Origin: Glycomyces fuscus
GTDB lineage: Bacteria; Actinomycetota; Actinomycetes; Streptosporangiales; Streptosporangiaceae
Length of the DNA stretch: 64,000 nt
Direction: 5' to 3'
NCBI GenBank assembly: GCA_002529455.1
Contig: NYMS01000059.1
Span: forward strand, 1-64,000
Below, in pieces: positions 1 to 8,114 of the stretch. The stretch's first letter is position 1, and each line of letters starts with the position of its first letter. Below the pieces are notes generated by a model, which had not been told where the DNA came from, did no database searches, and worked only from the letters and a program-made list of their open reading frames with translations. The position numbers were made by a program, and so were the translations under genes.

Positions 1-32
1 GGGGCCCGGGAGCCCGGCGCGGAGTCCGGAAA

Positions 33-76
33 CGGCTCAGGCCGGTGACCGGGTGTCCGGTCACCGGCCTGAGCCG
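33..76 (-). terminator. strong hairpin downstream of the lysozyme-like gene
   Basis: A perfect 20-bp inverted repeat (33-52 paired with 57-76) has a 4-base loop and lies 57 bases past the stop of the leftward gene at 133. A second stem (80-88 with 100-108) lies between them. There is no T-tract, so this is a hairpin-type transcription end by position and stability only. Confidence 0.6.
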
Positions 77-132
77 GATGAGCGTGCGGGAGCGGGGTTC
101 GCACGCTCCACTGTCAGTTCGGGAACGGTCTG

Positions 133-669
133 TTACCAGAGGTGGTCGACGATGGTCTGGGCGTCGTCGACCTGGTGCTGGTAGCGGTCGGGGTAGGCCG
201 AGCGCTGGACGTCCTGGGCGACCTGGCCCAGGGGGTCGTCGTCCCAGCTGCGGTCGGGGTGGACGCGCTCGAGCTCGTCGAAGAAGGCGTTGGTGGCCCA
301 GGTGGGGTCGAGCCGGTCCTGCTGGGAGCCGTAGTGGTCGCGCTGTTGGAAGAGGCCGACGCTGTCGCGGTCGCCCCAGTCGAGGTTGTCCAGGTGGGTC
401 TCGACGATGGAGGTGGCGATTGCGAGGGCGGCGGCGTCCTGGTCCAGGTCGCGGTCCTTGGCGGCCTCGACCATGGCGCGGGCGTTCTCGACGTGCTCGG
501 CGTTCATGTGGCCGGCCATGTCGTCGTCGAGTTTGGTGTTGAGGGTGGTGGCGATGTCGTGGTCGGAGGTGGTGTCGGCGGCGGCTGTGCCGGGTCCGGC
601 CAGGAGGAGTCCGCTGGTGATGAGCAGGCTGGAGGTCGCGGTAAACGTCAGCTTGGGTATCGATCGCAT
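133..669 (-). CDS. secreted lysozyme-like protein
   Basis: This gene encodes a 178-residue exported protein. Residues 1-31 form a signal peptide: a charged start (MRSIPK), a hydrophobic core and an AAA-D cleavage site. The mature part carries the segment IVETHLDNLDWGDRDSVGLF followed by QQR and a later DPTWATNAFFDEL. This pattern is known from actinobacterial secreted proteins with a lysozyme or transglycosylase-like fold, where the Glu would be the candidate catalytic acid. The frame stays open upstream to 765, but the start at 669 gives a proper signal peptide. The gene is alone, with a hairpin behind it and a 230-base leader region in front. A cell-wall hydrolase or cell-wall-binding role is inferred from the family. 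Confidence 0.75.
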   Translation of the reverse strand: MRSIPKLTFTATSSLLITSGLLLAGPGTAAADTTSDHDIATTLNTKLDDDMAGHMNAEHVENARAMVEAAKDRDLDQDAAALAIATSIVETHLDNLDWGDRDSVGLFQQRDHYGSQQDRLDPTWATNAFFDELERVHPDRSWDDDPLGQVAQDVQRSAYPDRYQHQVDDAQTIVDHLW

Positions 670-900
670 AAAGTTCACCCGTGCAACGTATGCGCTGGTC
701 AGGGCTTTGGAAAGTGTTGGGGACCACATGGGGTGGGTGGGAAGATCAACACGGGGCCGAAGCAACCCTCTGGGGCGGAGGGAGTGGGCCGGTCTTCGCT
801 TCTTGGCGTGTCGCCACGGTTGTGACCAGCACGAACGCAGCCTTCCGGAACGAGCACTCCTTCCCGGGCCGTCCGCCCGGACCGGATGCGCCCTACCGGG
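670..900. promoter_or_regulatory. intergenic region upstream of the secreted protein
   Basis: This gap lies between the 3' end of the WYL regulator gene (901) and the start of the lysozyme-like gene (669). It contains one copy of a short motif (around 745-768) that recurs twice more in intergenic DNA of this window. I see no gene here and no confident promoter. Confidence 0.4.
745..768. repeat. intergenic motif copy 1
   Basis: The core GGGGCCGAAGCAACCC, preceded by CAACAC, matches the motif at 8986-9010 and, less closely, at 10275-10296. This copy lies upstream of the leftward secreted-protein gene. Its function is unknown. Confidence 0.45.
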
Positions 901-1893
901 TCAGGCCTGACCCGTCCGGCCGCCGCCTCCGTAGCGGCGCGCGAGGCGCGTGAAGGCGTCTTCGAGTTCGGGCGGCCCGACGACCTCGAAGTCGGCGTCG
1001 AAGCGCCCGATGGCCGAGGCCAGGCCGACCCACGACCAGGAGCCGAGTACCAGTCGGCAGCGCTCGGCGTCCACCTCCTCCACCAGTCCGTCGTGTGCGA
1101 AGGGCAGGACGGAGGCGGCGGGCAGGTCGAGGATGACCTCACCGCGGCAGGGCCAGTCGACCGGTCCCGCGGAGCCCCGGAACCTGCTGGTGACGAAGGA
1201 GGCCACATCACCTCCGGGCACCTCGCGCGGGGTGAAGCGGGGACCGTTGGGACTGCGGAGCGAGATGCGGTCCACACGGAAGGTCTGCCAGTCGTCGCGC
1301 TCGGCGTCCCAGGCCAGGAGGTACCAGTGCCCTCCCCAGGTGACCAGGTGGTGGGGGTGCACCCGGCGCCGGTCCACGGCGGGCTCGCCCCGGGCCGAGG
1401 CGGACCGGAAGGCGGGGGTGTAGTCGAAGCGCAGTTCCTCGCAGGCGTGGACTGCGGCGCTGACCGCCATGAGCAGGCCGCCGTCCACCTGCGCCGGGCG
1501 GGCGTCGGGTGGCGCCACCGCGGTGACCCGGATCGGGGTGATCCGCCGGCGCAGGCGGGCGGGCATGACCTGTCGGACGGTGTTGAGGGCGCGTGCCGCG
1601 GCCTCCCCGATACCGGCGCCGGTGGCCGTGGCCGCCTGGAGCGCCACGGCCAGCGCGACGGCTTGGTCGTCGTCGAACAGCAGCGGAGGCATCTGCGACC
1701 CCGCGTCGAGCCGGTATCCGCCGTCGGGCCCCTTGAAGGCCGTGACCGGGTAACCGAGTTCGCGCAGACGGTCCACGTCACGGCGGACCGTGCGCACGCT
1801 GACGTTCAACCGGGCGGCCAGCTCCTCGCCCGACCAGTCCCGGTGGATCTGGAGCACGGAGAGAAGCGCGAGCAGACGGGAGGAAGTCTTCAT
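901..1893 (-). CDS. WYL-domain transcriptional regulator
   Basis: This 330-residue regulator belongs to the HTH/WYL (YafY-type) family. Residues 1-60 form a winged helix: MKTSSRLLALLSVLQ, then the helix-turn-helix SGEELAARLNVSVRTVRRDV. A WYL ligand-sensing domain in the middle contains the GGHWYLLAWD stretch, and a WCX-type C-terminus follows. The start at 1893 is preceded by AGGA eight bases away; the ATG at 1902 overlaps that site and is less likely. It is divergent from the VOC protein gene, a common pairing in actinomycetes in which the regulator controls the glyoxalase-fold gene. The effector is unknown. Confidence 0.88.
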   Translation of the reverse strand: MKTSSRLLALLSVLQIHRDWSGEELAARLNVSVRTVRRDVDRLRELGYPVTAFKGPDGGYRLDAGSQMPPLLFDDDQAVALAVALQAATATGAGIGEAAARALNTVRQVMPARLRRRITPIRVTAVAPPDARPAQVDGGLLMAVSAAVHACEELRFDYTPAFRSASARGEPAVDRRRVHPHHLVTWGGHWYLLAWDAERDDWQTFRVDRISLRSPNGPRFTPREVPGGDVASFVTSRFRGSAGPVDWPCRGEVILDLPAASVLPFAHDGLVEEVDAERCRLVLGSWSWVGLASAIGRFDADFEVVGPPELEDAFTRLARRYGGGGRTGQA

Positions 1894-2110
1894 GGGACCC
1901 ATCCTGCTCGCAGTAGAGGACACACCCTGGCCTGTAAGCCTGCCAGTGTGAGACCGCAGACGCCGACAGGGGCGGGCAGAAGCGCGGTCATCGCAGGTCA
2001 CGACCCCACCGGCACCGGGCCGGGCGGCCGTCACGGCGACGTACGGCCGACCGCTTCCGACGCGGTCCCCTGCGGCGCCCATCCGAGCAGACGAACGACC
2101 GGGAGCCATC

Positions 2111-2533
2111 ATGTCCATCACGACCACGACCCACCTGAACCTGCGCGGCGACGCCCGCGCGGCGCTCGACTTCTACCACTCCGTCTTCGGCGGGGACGTC
2201 GTCGCCGTCACCTACAAGGACGCGGGCAGCGTCACCGACCCGGACGAGGCGGACTGGGTGATGTGGGGCCAGGTGGTCGCGGACAACGGGTTCCGCGTCA
2301 TGGCCTACGACGTGCCCTCGCAGATGCCGTGGAACCAGGGCGAGAACGCCGTCTTCGTCTCCGTGCGCGGTGACAGCGCCGACGAGATCGCCGCCTTCTG
2401 GGAGAAGCTGGTCGTCGGTTCGACCGTCGTGCAGCCGCTGGAGCCCGCCCAGTGGGCGCCGCTCTACGGGATGCTCAAGGACCGCTTCGGCGTGGTCTGG
2501 GTCCTGGACGTGGCGGCCCCGTACAACGGCTGA
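2111..2533 (+). CDS. VOC (glyoxalase/PhnB-like) protein
   Basis: A 140-residue protein of the vicinal-oxygen-chelate fold, PhnB-like subgroup. The start (THLNLRGDARAALDFYHSVFGG) and end (GMLKDRFGVVWVLDVA) are the classic beta-alpha-beta repeats of these proteins. The usual metal-ligand residues are not obvious, as in many PhnB-like members, so no enzymatic reaction can be assigned. A GGGAG ribosome site lies before the ATG. The gene is divergent from the WYL regulator and ends at a perfect 15-bp hairpin. Confidence 0.88.
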   Translation: MSITTTTHLNLRGDARAALDFYHSVFGGDVVAVTYKDAGSVTDPDEADWVMWGQVVADNGFRVMAYDVPSQMPWNQGENAVFVSVRGDSADEIAAFWEKLVVGSTVVQPLEPAQWAPLYGMLKDRFGVVWVLDVAAPYNG

Positions 2534-2540
2534 CCCTCCG

Positions 2541-2577
2541 GGGAGGGGTGTGCGCCCGCCCTGCGCACACCCCTCCC
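2541..2577 (+). terminator. hairpin after the VOC gene
   Basis: A 15-bp perfect inverted repeat (2541-2555 with 2563-2577) with a 7-base loop starts 8 bases past the stop codon. No T-run follows. The hairpin also lies before the end of the leftward XRE-family gene, so it may serve both directions. Confidence 0.7.
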
Positions 2578-2656
2578 CCCGTTTCCGCCCCGGAGGGCGG
2601 GGGCACTACACGGCCCCGGGACCGTGTCGGCGACCGGCACTGCGGCCGGGAGGTCC

Positions 2657-3517
2657 TCAGAGTGCCGGCCCGGTGACTTCCTGGGTGCCGAGGACGGCGA
2701 GCAGGTCAAGGAGGTCGGCGCTGTCGGTGCCGACCGCGGGGGTGAACCAGAGCAGCCGCTGGCGGCCGTCCTCGCTGAACAGGTGGAGGCAGTTGACCTC
2801 GATCAGGCCGAGCGCGGGGTGGTTGAGGCGTTTGCGGTCGTCGCGCCGGAACGCCACGTCGTGTTCGGCCCACAGGGCGGCGAATTCGGGGGAGGCGTCG
2901 AGCAGCGAGCTGATCATCGAGCGGGCTTCGGTGTCCTTGGCGGCTCGTCTGGCGGCGGCTGCCCGCAGGTCGGCGACGAAGGCCCGGGACTGGCCCTCGT
3001 GGTCGGCTTCGGGATACATCTGCCGGGCGCCGGGGTCGGTGAACCACCGGTGGACGAAGCTGGCCCGAGCGCCGCGGAGGCCGGAGTGGTCCCCGAGCAG
3101 CGCCACCGCCAGCGGGTTCTGTACGAGGGTGACGTGCAGGTCGGTGATGACCTGTGCGGGTGTCGATGTCAGACGGGTGAGCAGGTCGAGCATGCCGGGG
3201 TGGACGTGCGAGGCCGGTCCACCGTGCGCGGGCACCGGGCGGTCGGCCAGGTGGTAGAGGTAGTCGCGCTCGTCAGCGGTCAGGCGCAGAGCCCTCGCCA
3301 GCGCGGCGATCATCTGCTCGGAGGGCCGGGATCCGGCGCCGCGTTCGAGTTCGTTGTAGTAGTCCACCGATGCGCCGGCGAGCTGGGCGACCTCGTCGCG
3401 GCGCAGCCCGGGCACCCGGCGGCGGAGCCCGTGGGGAAGTCCCACATCGGCCGGGCGGATGCGTTCACGCCGCGAGCGCAGGAAAGCTCCCAGCTCGGTG
3501 TATCTCACAGAACCCAT
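2657..3517 (-). CDS. XRE-family regulator with MmyB-like ligand domain
   Basis: This regulator is about 286 residues. It has an N-terminal helix-turn-helix of the XRE class (LRRDEVAQLAGASVDYYNEL with the typical GLRRRVPGLRR lead-in). The long C-terminal half matches the MmyB-like ligand-binding domain, with landmarks such as NPLAVALLGDHSG, HRWFTDPGARQMYPEAD and NHPALGLIEVN. Such proteins bind fatty-acid-like ligands in known structures. The start is either 3517 (MGSVRYTEL) or 3526; neither has a clear ribosome site. It is divergent from an SDR gene 88 bases away, the usual arrangement for this regulator type controlling a neighbouring oxidoreductase. Confidence 0.88.
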   Translation of the reverse strand: MGSVRYTELGAFLRSRRERIRPADVGLPHGLRRRVPGLRRDEVAQLAGASVDYYNELERGAGSRPSEQMIAALARALRLTADERDYLYHLADRPVPAHGGPASHVHPGMLDLLTRLTSTPAQVITDLHVTLVQNPLAVALLGDHSGLRGARASFVHRWFTDPGARQMYPEADHEGQSRAFVADLRAAAARRAAKDTEARSMISSLLDASPEFAALWAEHDVAFRRDDRKRLNHPALGLIEVNCLHLFSEDGRQRLLWFTPAVGTDSADLLDLLAVLGTQEVTGPAL

Positions 3518-3604
3518 GCCGCCCATTCTGCGTCCGGCCGGGCCGCCGACACAGGGGATGAGATCCCCTGGTTCCGCCGGTCGGCACCGTGCACCTTGGA
3601 GGGC

Positions 3605-4369
3605 ATGACTACGGACCACCCCACGACCACCCCTTCGCCGGACATGCGTGTTGCCGTCGTTACCGGCGGATCACGCGGCATCGGCCGGGCGGTCTCCCTC
3701 AGACTCGCCCAGGACGGCCTTGCCGTCGTGGTGAACTACACCCGCGACGCGGCTGCCGCCGAGGAGGTGGTGGCGGCGATCACCGCCACCGGCGGGCGGG
3801 CGGTCTCCGCGCAGGCGGACGTGGCGGACGAGCACGCGGTCGCCGCGTTGTTCGACCGGGCGGAGCAGGAGTTCGGCGAGGTGGACGTCGTGGTCAACTG
3901 CGCCGGCCGACTCGCTCTGTCGCCCATCGCCGACCTCGACCTGGCGGTGCTCGACGCCGTACACCGCACCAACATCCGCGGCACTTTCGTCGTTGCCCAG
4001 CAGGCGGCCCGACGACTGCGCGCGGGCGGCTCGTTCGTGGGGTTCTCGACCTCCGTGGTCGGCACCCGCTTCCCCGCCTACGGTGCGTACGCGGCGAGCA
4101 AGGCGGCCGTCGAGTCGATCACGCTGATCCTCGCCCGCGAGCTGCGCGGGCGGGACGTCACCGTGAACACCGTCGCCCCGGGCCCCACGGCCACGGACAT
4201 GTTCCTTGAAGGCAAGACGCCCGAGCAGATCGACCAGCTCGCCAGGGCCGCGCCCCTGGAGCGGCTGGGCACCCCGCAGGACATCGCCCAGGTGGTCGCC
4301 TTCCTCGCCAGCCCGGCGGGGCACTGGGTGAACGGCCAGGTCCTTCGAGCCAACGGGGGCATGGTGTGA
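3605..4369 (+). CDS. SDR-family oxidoreductase
   Basis: A 254-residue short-chain dehydrogenase/reductase. The NAD(P)-binding glycine motif TGGSRGIG is near residue 20. The NNAG element reads NCAG. The catalytic Ser and the YxxxK pair are in STSVVGTRFPAYGAYAASK. The C-terminal PGPTATDMF and NGQVLRANGGM are typical of 3-oxoacyl-ACP-reductase-like SDRs, but the substrate cannot be read from sequence. The frame is open far upstream, yet the ATG at 3605 matches the family's start. It is divergent from the XRE regulator, which probably controls it. Confidence 0.9.
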   Translation: MTTDHPTTTPSPDMRVAVVTGGSRGIGRAVSLRLAQDGLAVVVNYTRDAAAAEEVVAAITATGGRAVSAQADVADEHAVAALFDRAEQEFGEVDVVVNCAGRLALSPIADLDLAVLDAVHRTNIRGTFVVAQQAARRLRAGGSFVGFSTSVVGTRFPAYGAYAASKAAVESITLILARELRGRDVTVNTVAPGPTATDMFLEGKTPEQIDQLARAAPLERLGTPQDIAQVVAFLASPAGHWVNGQVLRANGGMV

Positions 4370-4671
4370 CGCCACGGTCGAACGCCCTACCCCGTCGTCC
4401 CCGGTGCCCGACCGAGCGGCACCGACCGCCTCTCCTCCGCCGACGCGACCGTTGACGCGCGCATCGACCCAGCCGCGACGGCGGCGAGGTGGGGTCGCTC
4501 ATGCGCGACCGGCTCCGGGCGCGGTCCCGCCAACGGCTCGGCACCGACGAACTGCTGACCCCCGCGTCGGCATCCGCCAACACCTGCACCAGCCGAGAAC
4601 GGCACCGTGGCCACACATTCTCGGACACATGCTTCCGCATCACGGGAGAACCCATCCAAGGAGGAACACCC
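4370..4671. other. gap upstream of the tautomerase gene
   Basis: These 302 bases separate the SDR stop from the tautomerase start. Apart from the ribosome site AAGGAGGA at 4658-4665, I recognise nothing. Some open frames run through it, but none resembles a known protein or has its own ribosome site. Confidence 0.4.
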
Positions 4672-4881
4672 ATGCCTTTCGCCAACCTCAAGGTCCCCGC
4701 GGGCACCATCACCGCCGAGGACAAGAAGAAGCTCGTCGAGCGCACCACCGACCTGTACGCGGAGATCTACGGTGAGCGGGCCCGACCCACCACCGTCGTG
4801 CTGATCGACGAGGTCGCCGACGGCGGCTGGGGCGTCGCCGGCGGCGTCCTGACCGCCGCCATGCTCAACGGCGACGCCTGA
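4672..4881 (+). CDS. 4-oxalocrotonate tautomerase-family protein
   Basis: A 69-residue member of the tautomerase superfamily. It begins Met-Pro (MPFANLKVPAGT), so removal of Met would expose the catalytic N-terminal proline of this family. The helix KKKLVERTTDLYAEIYGE and the strand TTVVLIDEV are diagnostic. The length is normal for the small tautomerases. A strong AAGGAGGA ribosome site is six bases from the ATG. These enzymes catalyse keto-enol isomerisation of small acids; the actual substrate is unknown. Confidence 0.9.
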   Translation: MPFANLKVPAGTITAEDKKKLVERTTDLYAEIYGERARPTTVVLIDEVADGGWGVAGGVLTAAMLNGDA

Positions 4882-5064
4882 CCTCACCTCCTGTGCGGGG
4901 GCCCGGCGCCGCGGCGCCGGGCCCCGGCGGGACGGGACGGCCACGGCAAGCGCGTCGACGCCCTGCCCCAGTACGTGGCCTCCCGGACGCTGGCTGAGGC
5001 CGGGTGGAACGCCACGGTCACCAGGGGCGACGCCGCGGAGGAGACCGCCAGCGGCGTCACGGCG

Positions 5065-5098
5065 ATGGTCTTCGGCCCCAACTGGGGAGCAGGCCTGT
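5065..5098. repeat. left half of two interlaced inverted repeats flanking the Tn3-type element
   Basis: Bases 5065-5079 are the exact inverse complement of 10116-10130 (15/15). Bases 5074-5098 match the inverse complement of 10131-10155 with one mismatch in 25. The partners lie on the far side of the inserted element. In the pre-insertion sequence the arms would therefore have been only about 20 bases apart and would form two mutually exclusive hairpins. Confidence 0.8.
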
Positions 5099-5100
5099 TC
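5096..5100. repeat. target-site duplication, left copy
   Basis: TGTTC directly abuts the outer end of the left 38-bp repeat, and the same five bases abut the right repeat at 10111-10115. Five-base duplications are the signature of Tn3-family transposition. Confidence 0.85.
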
Positions 5101-5138
5101 GGGGGTTGAGGAACATCGGAACGAAAACCCGCGCTAAG
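5101..5138 (+). repeat. left terminal inverted repeat (38 bp)
   Basis: It is identical to the inverse complement of 10073-10110 over all 38 bases. The outer end is GGGGGTTGAG and the inner end is GCGCTAAG. Similarity to the other end continues inside for about 110 bases into the tnpA start, but with many differences. Confidence 0.95.
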
Positions 5139-5169
5139 CCCCACGCGGCGGGTTCTACCTTCTGGGGGC

Positions 5170-6141
5170 ATGCCAGTTGAGTTCCTCACCGATGAGCAGG
5201 CGGCCGCCTATGGCCGTTACGCCGGCCCCGTCCCCCGTGCGGACCTGGACCGCTACTTCTTCCTGGACGACGCCGACCGGGCGCTGATCGCACCCAAGCG
5301 CCGCGAGGCCAACCGTCTCGGGTACGCGGTGCAGCTATGCACCGCCCGTTACCTGGGCACCTTCCTCACCGACCTGGCCCAGGTCCCCGAAGAGGCCGTG
5401 GTCTACCTCGCCGAGCAGCTCGACATCACCGACCCGGCCTGCCTGTCCGGCTACCCCTCCCGGGAGCAGACGCGGCACGATCACGCCGAGGAGATCCGCC
5501 GTGAGTACGGGTTCGCTGAGTTCGCCGAGCGCCGACCGGACCTGGAGGAATGGCTGCGGGCCCAGGTGTGGACCACCACCGACGGGCCCAAGGCCCTCTT
5601 CGACGGGGCGAGCGCGTGGCTGCGCGGCCACGGGGTGCTGCTGCCCGGGGTGAGCACGCTGGCTCGGCTGGTCTCCCAGGTCCGTGATGAGGTCACCGGG
5701 CAGCTGTGGCAGGCGCTGTGCGATCTGATCACCCCCGTCCAGCGGGCGAACCTGGAGACCCTGCTCGTGGTCGGTGAGGGCAAGCGTTCCTCGCTCCTGG
5801 ACCAGCTCCGCAAGGGCCCCACTCGAAGGTCGGGGCAGGAGATGGTGCGGGCCCTGGACCGGGTCTCGGAGGTGTTCGGCCTGGGACTGGGGCAGGTGGA
5901 CCTGACCCCCTTCCCGGCCCGGCGCATCACTGAGATGGCTCGCTACGGGCTCTCGGGCAAAGCCACCCTCCTGCGCCGCCACGGCTCCGAACGCCGCCTG
6001 GCCACGCTGGTGGCCACCGTGGTCCAGCTCCAGGCCCGCACCGTCGATGACGCCTTGGAGCTGCTGGATCTGTTGATGACCACCCGCCTGTTGGCCCAGG
6101 CTGAACGCGAGTCGGTCAAGGAGAAGGTGCGGCGCCTGTGA
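5170..6141 (+). pseudogene. tnpA: Tn3-family transposase, N-terminal part only
   Basis: These 323 codons match the N-terminal DUF4158 domain of Tn3-family transposases, opening with MPVEFLTDEQAAAYGRY and containing FFLDDADRALI and RRREAN-like DNA-recognition segments. Full transposases of this family are near 1000 residues with a C-terminal DDE catalytic domain, which is absent here. The frame ends at a normal stop and nothing downstream resembles the missing part. The product, if made, could bind the 38-bp ends but could not cut DNA. It might even act as an inhibitor of related elements. Confidence 0.85.
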
Positions 6142-6462
6142 AGTCGGGTGCTCTGAGGGGTGCCCCTGACCGCACCGGTAAGAGCAGTTACCGGAGGTCA
6201 GAACCTGCCGATACCGGGACGAACCACACCGGATCGGTAGACCACTCCGAACGGCCGGATTGGTCTACCTCCTGACCTGCGGGAACGTCAGTCCATTGCC
6301 GCTTTCCGGCGTACTTGGTTCGCCCCTCCGGGACCGGCGGTAGTCGCCGACGCCCGCCCCGCAGGGCTTGGCCACGTCTTCACAGCCCACTGGCAACAAC
6401 GCTCGTGGTGGAACGACCGAGCTCAGCTCAGCCAGCACCGGCCGCGAGACGAGGGGCTCTGT
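6142..6462. other. gap after the truncated transposase
   Basis: These 321 bases probably contain the join between transposase remnant and cargo. I see no gene, hairpin with T-run or resolvase site. A short plus-strand stretch near 6370-6460 reads like coding remnant (many Trp and charged residues), but I cannot place it in a family. Confidence 0.35.
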
Positions 6463-6825
6463 TCAGCGCGGAGCAGTACCGTCCTGGTGTTCGGCTTCCA
6501 GGAGTGCGAGCAGTCCGGGAAACCTGCTCTCGAGGTCCGTGCGTCGTAGGCGGATGCCCTTGCGGTTGCCGTAGTCGACCTCGTCGATGAGGCCTGCTTC
6601 GCGCAGGACCCGGAAGTGGTGGGTCTGGGTCTGCTTCGAGATCGGGAGAGCGAACGAGTTACAGCCTCGCTCGCTGTCGGTGCGGTCGGCGGCCAACTCC
6701 GTTATCACCGAACGACGGTGCTCGTCAGCGAGAGCGCGAAGCACCACGCCCAGTTCGAGCGCATCGACCTCTGGACCGACCAGGTTCGTTCCGGCCACGA
6801 CACCTCCTTCAGGTACGTCTTGCAT
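6463..6825 (-). CDS. ArsR-like winged-helix regulator
   Basis: A 120-residue winged-helix protein. The ArsR-type core runs from LELGVVLRALADEHRRSVIT through the recognition helix SKQTQTHHFRVLREAGLI to the wing YGNRKGIRLRR. No metal-binding cysteine motif of the classical ArsR proteins is seen, so it probably senses something else. The ATG at 6825 has GAGG four bases before it. A GTG at 6798 preceded by AAGGAGGT is an alternative start that would shorten the protein by nine residues. It is divergent from the FAD monooxygenase, with a GTACGA palindrome between them, so it probably represses that gene and itself. Confidence 0.82.
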   Translation of the reverse strand: MQDVPEGGVVAGTNLVGPEVDALELGVVLRALADEHRRSVITELAADRTDSERGCNSFALPISKQTQTHHFRVLREAGLIDEVDYGNRKGIRLRRTDLESRFPGLLALLEAEHQDGTAPR

Positions 6826-6870
6826 CGTACCTCAGTGGCGTGTTCTAATCGAGTACGAAAATAATCGTAC
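6824..6870. promoter_or_regulatory. operator region between ArsR-like gene and monooxygenase
   Basis: GTACGA (6853-6858) and TCGTAC (6865-6870) form a perfect 6-bp inverted repeat around an A/T-rich six-base centre. A further ATCGTAC half-site lies at 6824-6830, over the start of the regulator gene. The A/T-rich block stands out from the GC-rich surroundings and probably contains overlapping divergent promoters bound by the ArsR-like protein. Confidence 0.65.
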
Positions 6871-6917
6871 CTAGACGGTCGGGGACTGTGGTCGTCGACG
6901 CTCCGAAAGGTCTTGTG

Positions 6918-8069
6918 ATGAAGAAGCCCGAGGTGCTGATAGTCGGTGCCGGAATCGCCGGGCCCGCGCTCGCGTACTGGCTCGCCCGGAATGGATACCG
7001 GCCGACCGTCGTCGAGCATGCCCGGCAGCTGCGCTCCGGTGGCAGCGCGATCGTCGTGAAGGGGCCCGCGATACCGGTCGCCGAGCGTATGGGCATCCTT
7101 CCGCAGCTGCGCGAGCTCGCCACCCGCAATCGGTCGCTGACCCTGCTCGACCCGGCCGGCAAACGAGTCCTGCGAATTCCCTCCTCCTCGGGAGGGTCGC
7201 CGACGGTCGAGGTGACCCGGGCCGACCTGTCCGAGGTACTCCACCGGTCGGCGCGGGGCGATGCTGAGTTCGTGTTCGACGACACGGTCACCGAACTCGA
7301 TCAGGACGAAGGCGGGGTCGACGTCACCTTTCGACGGTCCGCGCCACGGCGTTTCGACTTGGTGGTCGGTACCGATGGGATGCACTCCACCATACGGCGT
7401 CTGATGTTCGGGCCCGAGCGGCAGTTCGTGAGCGACCTGGGTCTGTACGGCGCGACCGTCCCGCTGGAACCCGACGCCATCGACGACCCGAGCGAGCTGA
7501 CGATGCTGACCGTGCCGAACCGGATGCTGGTCGTCCACCCCTCGCGCACCACGCCGCTCGCGATCTTCACCTTCCGGGCCGCACGGCCGGCGCCCCACGA
7601 CCGCAAAAACATCGCTCTCCACAAGCAAACCGTGGCCGACACGTACGCCGACGTGCGGTGGCGGGCGCCGGAACTCGTGGCGGCGTACCTCGATCACCCA
7701 GCCCCGTTCTTCGACCCCCTGACGAACGTCCGGATGCCCTCGTGGTCCCGCGGACGGGTCGTACTGCTCGGGGACGCGGCGGCGGCCACTGCCCTGCTGG
7801 GCGACGGGTCCAGCATGGCGATGGCAGGAGCGTATGCCCTCGCGGAAGAACTCGCCTCCCACCACGGCGATCACGCCCGCGCCTTCGCCACCTACGAGTC
7901 GCGGCTCCGCCGCGAAGTGCGACCGCGGCAGCGACGCGTCGGCCTGCTCTCCAGACTCATGGTGCCCAGCACCCGACCAGGCCTCGTGGTACGCAACACG
8001 GTGGGCCGCGCGGTCGTTCGCACGAACCGGATCACCTCTCGCGAAACCGCAAACGGAAAGACCGTGTAG
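6918..8069 (+). CDS. FAD-dependent monooxygenase
   Basis: A 383-residue class A flavoprotein monooxygenase. The dinucleotide-binding motif GAGIAG is at residues 9-14 (VLIVGAGIAGPALAYWLAR). The DG motif is in VVGTDGMHSTIRR, and the second FAD motif is in GRVVLLGDAAAATALLGDGS. The start was set at 6918 because GAAAGG lies seven bases upstream and the protein then begins right before the first strand; the frame extends a further ten codons upstream. Relatives include TetX-like and polyketide-hydroxylating enzymes, so inactivation of an antibiotic or a biosynthetic hydroxylation is plausible. It is the main cargo gene of the Tn3-type element, controlled from the divergent ArsR-like gene. Confidence 0.88.
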   Translation: MKKPEVLIVGAGIAGPALAYWLARNGYRPTVVEHARQLRSGGSAIVVKGPAIPVAERMGILPQLRELATRNRSLTLLDPAGKRVLRIPSSSGGSPTVEVTRADLSEVLHRSARGDAEFVFDDTVTELDQDEGGVDVTFRRSAPRRFDLVVGTDGMHSTIRRLMFGPERQFVSDLGLYGATVPLEPDAIDDPSELTMLTVPNRMLVVHPSRTTPLAIFTFRAARPAPHDRKNIALHKQTVADTYADVRWRAPELVAAYLDHPAPFFDPLTNVRMPSWSRGRVVLLGDAAAATALLGDGSSMAMAGAYALAEELASHHGDHARAFATYESRLRREVRPRQRRVGLLSRLMVPSTRPGLVVRNTVGRAVVRTNRITSRETANGKTV

Positions 8070-8114
8070 CGCCAGCCCCCACCAGAGGTCACGGCGAGAT
8101 CACGGCCAGAGCGG

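Larger units (their letters stand above)
4936..5100 (+). pseudogene. DHFR-family (RibD C-terminal-like) gene fragment
   Basis: About 55 codons read through a segment similar to the middle of the dihydrofolate-reductase-like proteins common in actinomycetes: LPQYVASRTLAEAGWNATVT followed by RGDAAEETA, compared with the usual pattern of KYVVSRTL, then WN.T, then RGD.AEEV. Neither the N-terminal nucleotide-binding part nor the C-terminal part is present. The frame runs into the Tn3-type insertion at 5101 and stops at 5107. If the element and one target copy are removed, the frame continues to a stop at 10219-10221, but that continuation does not resemble DHFR. The gene was therefore probably already damaged before the insertion. 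Confidence 0.55.
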
